From assembly GCA_019914945.1 (NCBI GenBank), contig CM034112.1:7448001-7512000 (forward strand): a stretch of 64,000 bases of DNA, read 5' to 3'. This document shows, piece by piece, positions 11,782 through 23,090 of this stretch (the stretch's first letter is position 1; the number at the start of each line of letters is the position of its first letter). A program made the position numbers and the translations under genes. The stretch is from Typha latifolia (taxonomy: Eukaryota; Streptophyta; Magnoliopsida; Poales; Typhaceae). The notes beneath the pieces were generated by a model, which saw nothing but the letters and a program-made list of their open reading frames with translations, did not search any database and had not been told where the DNA came from.

Positions 11782-12864
11782 GCTACGAAACGATTCCTTT
11801 AAGATCTGAATTTATTACAGGAAATAGTTCGCACAATCGAGGAAAAATATTCATCAAATATTCTCCCATAACTTCTTAATCTAAGTGAAATCGATCCGTA
11901 ACTTCTTGATCTAAGTTTTTTATATTTATGCCCTTCATAGATGTGAACTGCAATAGGGACAAAATTACGATTTAGTGTATATGATGGTGGTAGTGACGGG
12001 TGAAGTTGATGTTAGGGTTTTGAATAGTAATAGATATGAGGGTGTATGGTTGATGTTGTTTAAGTGATAAAGATGAAGGAAAGAAGTGGTCGAGATCCCA
12101 AAAAAGAGGGAGGACTCGATAGACGAGGGAGATTATAAGTTAGGAGAGACTTTGCCAACGGTAGAGGTGGTTGATAGGTCTACAGAACAATTCCTATAAT
12201 ATTTGAATTTATGATAGGAAGCAGTCCATGTGACCGAGGGAAAATAGTCACCAAATATTGTCGCATAGTTAAAAATTTATGAACTACGTGGAATTGATCT
12301 GGTTGATAGGTCTACAGAACAATTCCTATAATATTTGAATTTATGATAGGAAGCAGTCCATGTGACCGAGGGAAAATATTCACCAAATATTGTCGCATAG
12401 TTAAAAATTTATGAACTACGTGAAATTGATCTGGAACTCCCTGATCTATGTTTTTCATATTTATATCCTTTGCATATTCAAACTGCAACTGGGACGAAAA
12501 TATGATATAATGCAGATGAAGGTGGTGGTGACGGGTGGAGTGGAAGTTAGGGTTATGAATGATAATAGAGATGAGGGCAGATGGGTGATGTTGCTTAAGG
12601 GATAAAGACAAAGGGGAAGAAGTGGTCAAGATCTCAAAGAAAAGGGAGGGCTCGATAGACGAGGCGTTCGAACATAGCGTTAAAACGCGCCCAATCGCAT
12701 TCGAACGCACATTTTGCATTTTCTATTTTCGCGAACTTGATGCAGACATTCGCAAGGGCGTTCGAATGCGACCCCTTTTGCGTTCAAATGCGACCTACAT
12801 GAATTTTATTTTAATAAAAATAAATAACTAATGTAATAAGAAAAGACCCTAACTAAATATATCA
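11782..12864 (-). repeat. G1 3' LTR complex with partial LTR copies
   Basis: In minus orientation the LTR starts TGATATATTTAGTTAGGG at 12864. The LTR terminus occurs three times (near 11776, 12171 and 12303), giving a partial LTR (about 11782-12170), a 132-bp unit, and a shortened LTR (12303-12864). Compared with the G4 LTR (58803-59641), the last copy lacks about 300 bp between the GATAGACGAGG block and the CGTTCGAAC block. Confidence 0.75.
12171..12434. repeat. 132-bp tandem duplication within LTR
   Basis: 12171-12302 and 12303-12434 are nearly identical, both beginning TTGATAGGTCTACAGAAC. They differ at only a few positions, which implies a recent duplication or conversion. Confidence 0.9.
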
Positions 12865-15700
12865 GCCCACCATGCTTCCCTCGCCTTGTCCTCAAGGTGA
12901 AAAGTCACGAAAACACTCCAAAATATCAGTCTCCAACTCCCATGTCGCCTCATCGGATGACTTGCCAAGCCACTCAACTAGAATCTCCATCTCTAATCTA
13001 GTACCATATCGTCGTCGACGCCTAACAAGTACATGAATTGACTCTATGATCTCTGTCTCCTACAATAGCTCTGGTAGAACTAATCCAACGACTCATGATC
13101 TCCAATTCGCTCTCTCAGCAATGAAACATGGAAGACATGATGCACTCTCAACCCCTCTGATAACTCCAAACGATATGCAACCGGACCAATACGCTCTAAC
13201 ACTCGAAATGGACCGAAGTAGTGACGTGCTAACTTTAGGTTTCACATCGGATGCAAAGTTACCTGTCGATACGGTTGCACCCTCACAAACACCCAACTAG
13301 CAATGTCGAACTCCCGCTCCCTATGGCTGCAATCATAAACTTGCTTCATGCAGTTTTGAGCAAGTTTAAGATAGACACGCAACCTCCTCAATATTGTGTG
13401 TCTATCCATTAAAGCTAAGTCCACCTCTGTCCAATTTACAGATGCCACTAGATCATAAGCGCGTAAGGTTGGAGCCGTGCGTCCATACACCACCTCAAAT
13501 AGAGTCATCACAATGCTGCTATGGTAGGCGGTGTTGTAAGACCACTCCGTCCATGGTAAGAACTCCAACAATTATCTCTCCAACAAAGCACCGCAAGTAC
13601 TATTCAATGCCTCGATTGACCACTTTGGTTTGGCCGTCTGTTTGTGGATGGTAGGCTGAATTGAAGTTCAATCGAGTCCCCTGTAATTTGAAAAATTCTA
13701 TCAAAAAATTGCTCATAAATACACGATCACGATACTAGACAATCGTGCATGGGATGGCATGTAACCGAGCAACATCTCTAACAAAAATTTCAGCCACTGA
13801 CTTGGCTGAAAATGGATGTGACAATGCATAGAAGTGCACATACTTGCTCAACCTGTCAATGACAACAAAAATAACTTAATAACTATGTACCAATGGAAGA
13901 CCCTCTACGAAATTCATAGAAATTTCTTTCCAAACACGGTCCGGTATAGGTAAAGGCTGAAGTAATCCAGTTGATTTCAATGTGGTTGCCTTAGCCTTTT
14001 GACAGACTTCGCAAGCACTAACAAAACTCCTCACATCCCGCCTCAATCCTGGCCACATGCAACTTGTGATATCCTCCTATAAGTTCTCAAGACACCCTCA
14101 TGACCAGCCTTTGGAGTTTGGTGGAAGTGCTCCAATAATTTCTGCCGCAACCCATCATTTGCGGGTAGGAGAAGAATAGGCTGCAAGCTCAGCGGTATCG
14201 GGTTGGCGCGATAGTGCATCCGTCACTCTATTTACGTTCCCATCTTATATTAAATTTCATAATCATATCCCAGCAATTTTATGACCCATCTTTGCTGTGC
14301 CGAAGTGTGTATACGCTGTCCCATAAAGTATGAAAGGCTCTTTTGATCGGTTTGGATAATGAATCACCTACTGATCAAATAAGGCCTCCACTTTGTCATC
14401 GAGTGCAAAATTACCAATATCTCTCTCTCGTAAGTTAATAATTGCTAAGATTTTTATGATAAAGCCTTACTAAGAAAGGCAATGAGACATCCTCCTTGTA
14501 TTAGTACAGCTCCTATGCCAACTCCCGATGCATCACATTCCATAATGAACTCTTTGGTGAAGTCCGGTAGCGCTAAAATGGGTGTCGTCATCTTTGTTGT
14601 TTTTAGCTTTTCAAAAGCTATAGTGGCTTCATTCGTCCACCTAAAAAAGTCCTTCAACAAAGAAGTGAGAGGTGCCATACTCGGCGATGAAGCGGTGATA
14701 ATATCTGGTCAACCCCAAAAATCCTAGTAATCCGGTGGTGGTAGTAGGAATAGGCCAAGCAGTCATGCATGCTACCTTTTGAGGATCTGCCACTACACCT
14801 TCCGTTGAGATGATGTGGCCTAAATACTCCACTTGTGGTACTCCCCGTAGGCGCTTGGACTTCTTAATCTTTAGCGAATTTTGCTTCAACACATTCAGCA
14901 CATCCTCCAAATGCTGCCAATGCTCCAATTCAGTCCTGCTATACACCAAAATGTCGTCAAAGAATACCAAGACATACCTTCGCAGTAGAGGCCAAAAAAT
15001 ATCATTCATGAGGCATTGAAACGTAGCTGGAGCATTGGTAAAACCAAAGGGCATCATCTGGAACACGTAGTGCTCGTTCGGAGTTCGAAATACAGTTTTA
15101 TACACATTCGTCGGGTGAACTCTAATTTGATGATACCCTACCTTCAAGTCAAGCAGCTCCTCTATGACCGGAATAAGATATCGGTCCTTGACGATGATAG
15201 CATTTAGTGCTCGGTAGTCGACACAAAAATGTCATGTCCTATTCTTTTTTCGCACCAATAGGATAGGCGATAAGTAAGAGCTATAGCTTAGCTGTATGAG
15301 ACCTTGTTCCAACATCTCGGCTACTATCTTGAAAATAACTTCTTTTTGCACATGTGGATATCGATATGGCCTCACATTTACCAGTGCAGTCCTGTGTACA
15401 ATCTCTATGCGATGGTCCGCTATTTGCCTTGGTGGCAACTCCTTTGATTCCTCAAATAATCCTACAAATTTATCTAATAAATTAGACAAATCTATGGTAG
15501 TATCTAGACTCATTTGAGGCTCATCTTCTGTTAGTCCTAACTGTAGAAGATAGGCCAAATCACTCGCACAAAGTAGCCCCACCATCGACTGCATCATAGG
15601 AATCGGTGGAGAACGAACACCATCAAGCGGCACATCTTTGTTTCCTTGTTTAAATTTCATCCACATGCTCCAAAAATTAAATGTGACATGTCCCAAACTC
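12865..15700 (-). pseudogene. G1 pol: RT, RNase H and integrase (broken)
   Basis: Read right to left. The RT palm includes LVRKKNRT, GYHQIRVHP, MPFGFTNAPATFQ and the catalytic FFDDILVYS (near 14950). RT thumb and RNase H start (ECDASGVGIGAVL near 14530) follow, then an integrase zinc-type region (ACEVCQKAKA near 13990), integrase core pieces, and a C-terminal chromodomain-like tail near 12900-13100 (WLGKSSDEATWE in the G3 counterpart style). It ends at a purine-rich tract (12865-12880) next to the LTR. Frames change several times, including a break after RLIAEYG in the RT/RNase H linker. The RT catalytic pair is intact. Confidence 0.85.
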
Positions 15701-16327
15701 TGTAACCACTAAGTGTCAAGGACAATGTCTGCTTCTCGCAACGCCAACGAATACAAGTCAACAATGATTTCATGTCCTTGCACCCGTATACAGACCCGGC
15801 GATACAAGCTCTCCGCCTTAAGTTTTGTGCCATCTCGAATAGCAACGTCAAACCCCGTAGTCAGTTCGGTATCCAAGCCCAATCTCCTCACTAACCACTC
15901 ATCTAGAAAGTTATATGTACTCCCGGAATTGATAAGGAGGTATACACAATACTTTCTAACGAGTCTGACTATCCGTAACGTCCTCAACACAAAATTACCC
16001 GAATATGAATGCATCGATATTTCAGCTTGGATATCTTTCTCCGCGCCCTCCTCAACGTCCTCCTCATGGACCTCCTCTGAACTTTCTTCGCTCCTCCACC
16101 TAGGCAGGCATGAGAGTTTGAACGGGGGGTCTTGTGCCTCCTCTAACATCCGAAGAAGGCCTCAAATGTGGTCGTGGTCTAGTACTCATAACTGCTATCT
16201 TTGAACTCGCAGAATTTCCAGCCGGCGTTCTAGGCACAAACCGCCCATCTCTGTTGCCCAAACTTATTTTTCCTGCCATCTTGAGAGTCTTATGTTTTTG
16301 CTCCATCCTCACGGCCTTCTCAAAGGT
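15700..16327 (-). pseudogene. G1 gag C-terminus and protease (broken)
   Basis: The gag C-terminal segment (RMEQKHKTLKMAGK, RPRPHLRPSSDVRGG) leads into the aspartic protease. The active-site triplet is changed: LLINSGSTYNFLDE has Asn where G3 has LIDSGSTHNFLDE, so the catalytic Asp is lost. Upstream gag joins directly to LTR sequence at 16328, so roughly 0.8-1 kb of gag is deleted. Confidence 0.8.
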
Positions 16328-16412
16328 TGATAATGCTACGAAACGATTCCTTTAAGATTTGAATTTATTGAAGGAAGCAGTCCGCACAACCGAGGGAAAA
16401 TATTCACCAAAT

Positions 16413-16575
16413 TGATACACTTAGTTAGGATCTTTTCTTATTGCATTAGGTGTTTATTTTTATTAAAATAAAATTCTTGTAAGTCGCATTTGAACACAAG
16501 AGGGGTCACGTTCGAACGCCCTTGCAAACGCCTTCATCAGGTTCATAAATACAGAGAACGCATATTGTGCATTCG
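16413..16575 (+). repeat. Gypsy family-1 LTR fragment (5' end)
   Basis: The fragment starts TGATACACTTAGTTAGGATC, the same start as the G3 3' LTR at 23091. It runs through the TTCGAACGC-rich part and stops abruptly at minus-strand integrase sequence. It abuts the G1 LTR remnant head-to-head. Confidence 0.75.
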
Positions 16576-18307
16576 CAACACATATTTCTTCACGTCTAAC
16601 TTCATCACTATCCATGTATAGCTTTGGGCCAGCCGCTTGTAGGTACGTAAGACCCTTTCATAGCCTTCTATAGGAGTATCTTGGAAGTGTGCCATCAATA
16701 GTCTCCGTAGCTCTTCGTCCGTGCCTATCTTGATCCGCCTGCGCTCAAGTAACAACCTGTTGTGCTCCTCGTGCTCGGGATGGCTCGATGGGTTCTCTCT
16801 CAGCTCCTCCATGAGTCGGACCAGATCACTATCCTCAGCGCTGGCTCTCCGCAAATCTAAGAAAAAAAAGAAAAAGTGGGTGCTGAGAAGGAAGCGAGCT
16901 CACTTGCGTTCCCTACGCTTGGAAGTTCAAACAGCGGTTGCAATGCTGGTTCTTGTTGCGGGTGATTTCCATCCAGCAGCACTCTCCGGTCATACCTCCA
17001 AAATGTTAGTGCGAGGTTTGTAAAATCAAATGTCATGGGCCCCAAGCTTCGAAGTCATTGAGTCCCCAAAACAATGTTAGCATCTCGCAAAACCAACAGA
17101 TAAAGATCCAATGTGAAAATTTGGCCTTGCACCTTCAACTCCACGCCTCCACAAATAAAATATGCCCTTAATATGGTGCCATCTCCAATCATCACTCGAA
17201 CCTGTCCGTGGGTTGCGACTCGAGCCCAATCTTCCTAAGAAGTCTCTTGTCAATGAAGTTGTGAGTGGACCCGGTGTCGATCAAGATTCTCACAGTGGTT
17301 TTCTTAACTACACCGTTCACCCGCAAAGTCTTTAGTGCGGCTGTCCCGAAATAGGTGTGGAGGGAGATCTCGGCCATCATGTCCTCCATAGGTTGCTCCT
17401 CAGCTACTCTTCCTTGCTGTCCAGCCACACCCTCATCTTCATTTGCAATATCATCCTCAACCTCCTCCAATCTATCTATTAGCATCACCGATCCCATTAG
17501 TTTTGCGCAGCGATGTCCGGGTACAAACTTGTCATCACAGCGAACGCATAATCCTTTGGCTCGTTATTCCTCCACTTGAGCAGGTGTGAGTGATCGACCC
17601 GGACCTCTAGGTGCGTACTTCACATCTTGGGAGGGCTTCAGGGGTGCTCGAGGAGGCACCATTTCAGCGGCAGCTTTTGGTACACCGGTAACATTTCTTG
17701 CTGCTATGGTAGGCCGAACTGGATTGCGGCTTTATTGCCGCGATGGCTCTTGGTCCTTTGGCTCATCATGGCTCGATGTTTGTTTTCTATGAGTACTACA
17801 TCTTCGAAGGCCTCCTTTAAGGTTCTAGGCCTTAAAGCCCTCACGTCGGCTTGTATGCCTCCCCGCAGCCTAGATATAAAGGTGCTGCGAAGTTGTTGAT
17901 CCGTCTATGGAGGTTGGCATAAGCTACTTATCCTCTTAAATTCTTCTTAGTACACCTCAACTGTGGTCCTTTGCACCCTCTTTGAGAGGAGAGCATCAAA
18001 GTCTTTATACCCCGACGCTCTAAATCGCCACATGATATCGATGCAGAAATCGGCCCAAGTTTCAATCGTATTATGGGCATTGGCTGCTCGAAACTAATGA
18101 AGCACCGCATCTTTAAGGTGGAAGCTCACAAGCGTCACCTTATATTCTTTTATTGTACCCTGGTATGCGAAGAATTATTCCGCCCTATACAACCAATCGA
18201 TCGAGTCACCACCTTTGAACTTGGGAAATTTAAGACACACGATATGTCCACGGATACCGTTGTTCGATCCGGATCATATCCAAGTCCTTGTCTAACCGGA
18301 GGAGGAT
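16576..18307 (-). pseudogene. Gypsy family-2 internal fragment G2 (gag-PR-INT)
   Basis: Read right to left. Gag capsid is at about 17600-18300. A gag/PR linker and aspartic protease with intact LIDTGSTHNF lie at 17192-17497. The post-protease region is at 16857-17045 (MTFDFTNL, RRVLLDGNHPQQ). This joins directly to an integrase N-terminal segment (ERVLRTYKRLAQSYTW) at 16576-16854. RT and RNase H are deleted. The post-protease segment matches G5 near 63800, so both belong to one family. Both ends are cut by plus-strand LTRs. Confidence 0.75.
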
Positions 18308-19267
18308 TGATATGATTCAGACTTCACCGAGGATATTTCGAGCATGGATACACTTTAGGGGTGTTTTTTATTCTTGTTTTAGTATTTATTTCATAGAAAA
18401 ATAAGTTTTTTGTATGTCACATTCAAACGTGGATGGAGTGCGTTCGAACGCGCTTGTGAACACATGCATCAGGTTTGCAAAAACATATAACGTGAAATGT
18501 GCGTTCGAATGCGATCGGGCACGTTCGAACGCGAATGGAGTACGTTCGAACGTGCTTGTGAACGCCTACATCAGGTTTGCAAATACAAAGAACGCAAAAT
18601 GTGTGTTCTAACGTGATCGGGCGCGTTCGAACGCGATCGACAAAAATCTACTATTTTAGGTTAATAATTGCCATTTTTGAATTGTTTGGTTAGCCTCTAA
18701 AGGTGTGGATAGCAACCATGGAGTCATTATTGAATGAATTGAGTTTTGCCTTGTCTCCTTCGTCTTCTTCTCTCCCATTCTCTCGTTCCCCAGCATCGCT
18801 GCTTCTAGACTGTCTCGACCGGCCAATCGTCCTAGTCCCTTAGGGGCGGCCCACTCCTCCCCCTTCTTCCAATCTATCTATCATATTACCCTAACCCCTA
18901 ACATCACCCATAACCCTTCCACCTCTACGTATTCACCGGTGGCACCCCATTAACGCTGGTCCACCAACCTTCACCAACACTAAGGATCTCGTGCCTCTAT
19001 CAACGGATCCTAAGATGGACACCCTAATGTTTGTTCACTAATCGAACAATATCTCGAGATCCCACCGTCCGATTCGCCTGATCCGATGGCTACAACATAT
19101 CAAAATTTCAATCGAACGATATTTTCTAGGGCTACAACATATCAAAATTTCACGTCGATTCGACGGCTGAATCTTTCAAGATCTAGTTTCGAAGTTCCAT
19201 GTCAGATCTTGCCCACATCTGGAAATCAGAATAGATCGAGCCTTAGCCAGAAGGGGAGATTGTATCA
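18308..19267 (+). repeat. Gypsy family-2 LTR
   Basis: The LTR runs from TGATATGATTCAGACTTCACC-like start to GATTGTATCA, followed by a PBS. It matches the G5 LTR at 61444-62190. Two 102-bp-spaced copies of a CGTTCGAACG block (18441 and 18543) make it longer (960 bp against about 747). Confidence 0.8.
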
Positions 19268-19270
19268 AGT

Positions 19271-19283
19271 TGGTATTAGAGCC
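19271..19283 (+). other. Primer-binding site, tRNA-iMet type
   Basis: TGGTATTAGAGCC follows the LTR end by three bases, with one mismatch to TGGTATCAGAGCC. Confidence 0.75.
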
Positions 19284-19308
19284 TCCGTTTCTTGGACACG
19301 CACTTCCA

Positions 19309-19478
19309 ATGACAACCACCAAAGCTATGGCTGCACGGCGAAACGAGGAGGAAGAGATCTCCCCAATAGAGGAGGGGAAGATGGTTGCGGGGACTTCCAC
19401 CTACGAAACCGCCCAATCAAATCTGAATACGAAAGAGCCTAGCGTTCAAGCCATGCTTGGGTCTCTTTCCGAACAAAT
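19309..19478 (+). pseudogene. Family-2 gag start, truncated
   Basis: Reading MTTTKAMAARRNEEEEISPI to GSLSEQM, this is the same gag N-terminus as in G5 (62274). It is cut after about 57 codons where the G3 LTR begins at 19479. Confidence 0.75.
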
Positions 19479-20255
19479 GTAATACACTTAGTTAGGATAT
19501 TTTTTTATTACATTAGGTATTTATTTTCATTAAAATAAAATTCCTATAGGTCGCGTTCGAACGCAGGTGGAGTCGCGTTCGAACGCAGGAGAAGTCGCTT
19601 TCGAATGCTCTTGTGAACGCCTTGTGAATGCCTTGTGAATGCTTGTGAACGCTTTATGAACGCTCGCGTTTGTGAACGCCTTGTGAACACCCATGTTCGA
19701 ACGCCTTGTGAATGCCTGTGTCTCGTTCGCAAATCGATTGGAATCCTCTAGAATTAGAATTTCATATTATTTTAGGACTTGTTGGCTAGTCTCTATAAAT
19801 ATGTGGATGGCAACCAATTTCAGTATGCTATTGGATTCTTGATTTCTTACCTCCTATCTTCTCTCTAGACTCCTCCCTCCTCCATCTTCACCATCCTTCC
19901 ACCTCTACTGTTGGCAAGGTTTCTCCTCGCTTCTAATCTCTCTCGTTCCCTTCGTCTACTTCCCTTAATCACTTCCACAATTCACCCTCATCTTAATACC
20001 CATCCATAACCCTAACATCCACTCCACCTGTCACCACCACCATCACCCACGTTATTTCGTATTTTTTCATCCCTGCTACAGTTTGACTATGTGAAGGGCG
20101 TAAATACGAAAGTTGTAGAAGTTACGAATCCAACCCAATTGGTTTTGTAATTTTCTGACAAATATTTTCCCACAATTGCGCAACCTACTTTCTACAATAA
20201 ATTTAGATCTTAAGGAATTGTTCTATAGCTGATCTTTTGGTTCTAGATCCTATCA
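19479..20255 (+). repeat. G3 5' LTR
   Basis: It starts TGTAATACACTTAGTTAGG and ends GATCCTATCA. At 19555-19735 a degenerate array of GTGAACGCCTTGTGAATGCC-like words and TTCGAACGC palindromes is expanded relative to the 3' LTR. Confidence 0.85.
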
Positions 20256-20411
20256 ATTTGGTATCAGAGCCTATTAATTGGTATTAGAGTTTATCATTTG
20301 GTATCAGAGCCTATCAATTGGTATCAGAGCTTATCATTTGGTATCAAAGCTTATCATTTGGTATCAGAGCCTATCAATTTGTATTATAGCTTATCATTTG
20401 GTATCAGAGCA
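20251..20411 (+). repeat. Eight-copy tandem array of the LTR/PBS junction
   Basis: There are eight head-to-tail units, the first 21 bp and the rest 20 bp, with consensus TATCATTTGGTATCAGAGCC. Each begins with the last five LTR bases (TATCA) and carries a PBS-like TGGTATCAGAGC. Units start at 20251, 20272, 20292, 20312, 20332, 20352, 20372 and 20392. Four later copies (3, 4, 6 and 8) keep a perfect 12-base PBS, as does unit 1. Gag-type leader follows. Confidence 0.95.
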
Positions 20412-21960
20412 GGCGAACCTCAGACCTCCATTAATAGTTGAAACAAGGAAGATAACATCAACAAGGAGACCTATGGAGAGCACACCGACAAGGGAGGATT
20501 CAATGCACGATGATCCTAACCATGAGGCCGATTCATTTGGAGCGACCACGGTAGGACCAAGTCAAGCAACATCCATGGGTTAGAATATGGATGAACTAAG
20601 GGGCATGTTCCAAATATTGTTGCGTAGAGTTGACAACATATAAAATAATCACAATGAATTCAAGGAATATGTCGTGAATCGATTGGGTTTGTCATCTCCT
20701 CGAGGACGAACGAAGTTTCAAGAAGGACCAGCGGTGGGACCCCATAGAATCGATACCCGACATGTCCAGGTGCGTCATATGAGTGTCAATGATCCCTTCC
20801 TATCTATGCCTTCACATCATACCCGACCTCCATTACAAAACCCAAGACTGGTGGTGGTGGAACACGAGAGGTGTGCGGCACCAGTGCGCTTCGTCGATGA
20901 GGAGGATTAGCACTTTGAGGATGAGCTTGATCCTTATAGAGATGGTGCTGGACGTGCTCGAGGATTTAGAGAAGGTGATTAACTTGCACAAAGGTTTAGA
21001 ACTAAACCAAGGATCTTTCGCGAACCCGACATTGCTATTCGGGGGAGAACCGCACGCTTGGACTTTCAAAACTTCCAAGGCGGTGATCCAACGGATTGGG
21101 TGTTTCAAGTTGAACAATATTTTGATTGTTAAGGTACAGCGGAAGATGCAAAAGTCCAGATGGCAAGCTTTTACCTCCAAGGAACAGCATTGCATTGTTA
21201 TAGATCGATTATTCGTGGTGGTAGATTTACTAGATGGGTTGATTTTTTTAGGAGAATTATATGCAGATTTGGGACAGCAGCATATGAAGATTTTGCTGAC
21301 ACATTAAGCAAGATGGTTCAAAAGACTACCATATTGGAGTACCAAGCTGAGTTTGAAAGAGTTAGTAGTCATTGTGAGCCACTATGGCCCGAACGTACAT
21401 TGATGAGTATATTTATTTTTGGGCTACGAGAGGAGATACAAGCGGATGTTTGTGCTCTATGTCTTACTACTCTTAAGGATGCTTTGAGAAGGCCGTGAGG
21501 ATGGCACAAAAGCATAGGGCTCTAAAGATGGCAGCGAAAACCAATTGGGGCAATCGAGATGGGCGGTTTAAACGTAGAAGGCCGGTTGGAAATTCTACGA
21601 TTTCAAAAACAATAGCTGCGACTACTAGACCACGACCACCTTTGAGACCTTCTTCTGACATTAGAGGAGGCACTAGACCCCCTGTTCGAACTCTCACACT
21701 TGCCCAGGTGGAGGAGCGAAGAGCGAAGGGCCTTTGCTTTCAATGTCGTGAGCGTTTCACCTCTGGTCATCGGTATTCTAAACCGATATGGAGTGTGATG
21801 CTTATCGATGGTCTTGAGGAGGATGATGAGGTAGTTGATGAGGGAGAGTGTCCAGAGGAGACCCATGAGGAGGTCGTTGTGGAAGGCGTTGAGGAAGATA
21901 TCCAAGCTAAAATATCAATGCATGCATATTCGAGTACTTTCGCGCCGAGGACGTTATGAG
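20412..21960 (+). pseudogene. G3 gag (broken)
   Basis: The leader end and the residues VETRKITSTRRPMESTPTRE align with the G4 gag start (MVETRKMASVRRSMESTLTRE). The start codon region here is ATAGTT rather than ATGGTG, so the usual start is lost. Capsid-like sequence (MASFYLQGTALHCYRSIIRG, EYQAEFERVSSHCEP) lies at 21160-21498. A frame change then leads into EKAVRMAQKHRALKMAAK and a zinc-knuckle-like LCFQCRERFTSGHRY in which the last Cys is Tyr. Several frameshifts and stops break it. Confidence 0.8.
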
Positions 21961-23070
21961 TAAATGGACTCGTTAGAAAGCATTGTGTGCACATCCTCAT
22001 TGATTCGGGGAGTACACATAATTTTCTAGATGAGAGGCTAGTGAGGAGATTCGGTTTAGATGTCGTACCAACTATGGGGTTTGACATTGCTATTGCAGAC
22101 AGCACGAAGCTTAGGGCGGAGAGCTTGTGTCGCCAAGTCGGTATACGGGTGCAAGGACACGATATCATTATGGACATGTATCCGTTGGTGCTACAAGGAG
22201 CAGACATTGTCCTTAGTGCTCAATGGTTACAGAGTTTGCGACCCGTGATATTTGATTTTCAGAGCATGTGGATGAAATATAAACAAGAAAACAAAGATGT
22301 GCGGCTTGATGGTGTTCGATCTTCGCCGATTCCTGCGATGCAGCCTACGGTGGGGCTGCTGGGTGCGTATGATTTCGCATATCTTCTTCATTTAGGACTA
22401 GTAGGAGATGAACCTCAAACGAGTCCAGATACTACAATTAAATTGTCTAATTGGAGCATTGGCGGCATTTGGAGGACATGGTGAATTTGTTGGAGCAAAA
22501 CTAATTGAAGATCAAGAAGTCCAAGTGCTTATGGAGAGTACCAAAGGTGGAGTATTTAAGCCATATCATTTCAGCGGATGGTATAGTGGCGAATCCTCAA
22601 AAGGTTGCATGTATGACCGCTTGGCCTATTCCTACTACTACCACTAGATTGAGATGATTTTTGGGGCTAACTAGTTATTATCGTCGATTCATCGCCTCGA
22701 CAGGTGACCTTGCGCCAAAAGTTAGCACATCGCTACATTGGTCTGTTTGGGGTGTTGGAGCGTATTGATCCGGTTGCATATTATTTGGAGCTGCCGAAGG
22801 GGTCAAGAGTGCATCCTATCTTTCATATTTCATTGTTGAGAGAGCACATTGGAGATCATGAGATTGTTGGATCAGTTCTACTAGAGCCATTGGAGAAGGT
22901 AGAGATCATAGAGCCAGTTTGAGTACTTGCTAGACATCTACGACAATATGGTACAAGATTGGAGATAGAGATTCTACCTGAATGGCTTGGCAAGCCATCT
23001 GATGAGGTGACATGGGAGTTAGAGACTGATATCTTGAAGTGTTTCCCCGACTTTTTACCTTGAGGGCAAG
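21961..23070 (+). pseudogene. G3 protease and pol remnants
   Basis: The protease has an intact active site, LIDSGSTHNFLDERL (near 21995). The post-protease block (WLQSLRPVIFDFQSMWMKYK) follows. At about 22480 the frame jumps to an RT thumb remnant (VEYL, ISADG, PQKVACMTAWPIPTTT). At about 22700 it jumps to the integrase C-terminus (YIGLFGVLERIDPVAYYLEL, HPIFHISLL) and a chromodomain-like tail (PEWLGKPSDEVTWELETDIL). RT palm, RNase H and the integrase core are absent. Confidence 0.8.
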
Positions 23071-23090
23071 GTGGGGGAAGCGTGGTGGGC
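23071..23090 (+). other. G3 polypurine tract
   Basis: A purine-rich GTGGGGGAAGCGTGGTGGGC lies directly before the 3' LTR start TGATACAC. Confidence 0.6.

Larger units (their letters stand above)
11700..16412 (-). mobile_element. Ty3/gypsy element G1, degraded
   Basis: G1 is a minus-strand gypsy element. The left (3') LTR complex is at 11782-12864. Pol and the gag C-terminus are at 12865-16327. Only 85 bp of the right (5') LTR remain, at 16328-16412. The gag N-terminus, PBS and most of the 5' LTR are missing. The left LTR is itself followed outward by a duplicated PBS (11700-11781), which suggests recombination between elements. The internal order gag-PR-RT-RH-INT is that of Ty3/gypsy. Many frameshifts and stops show it is dead. 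Confidence 0.8.

Noticed and set aside
19544..19732. Arg/His-rich 62-codon minus frame, and similar frames in the copia LTRs
   Set aside because: They are translations of the TTCGAACGC/GTGAACGCC repeats in LTRs.
20251..20411. CRISPR-like array
   Set aside because: Units are contiguous without unique spacers and match the LTR/PBS junction; this is eukaryotic DNA.
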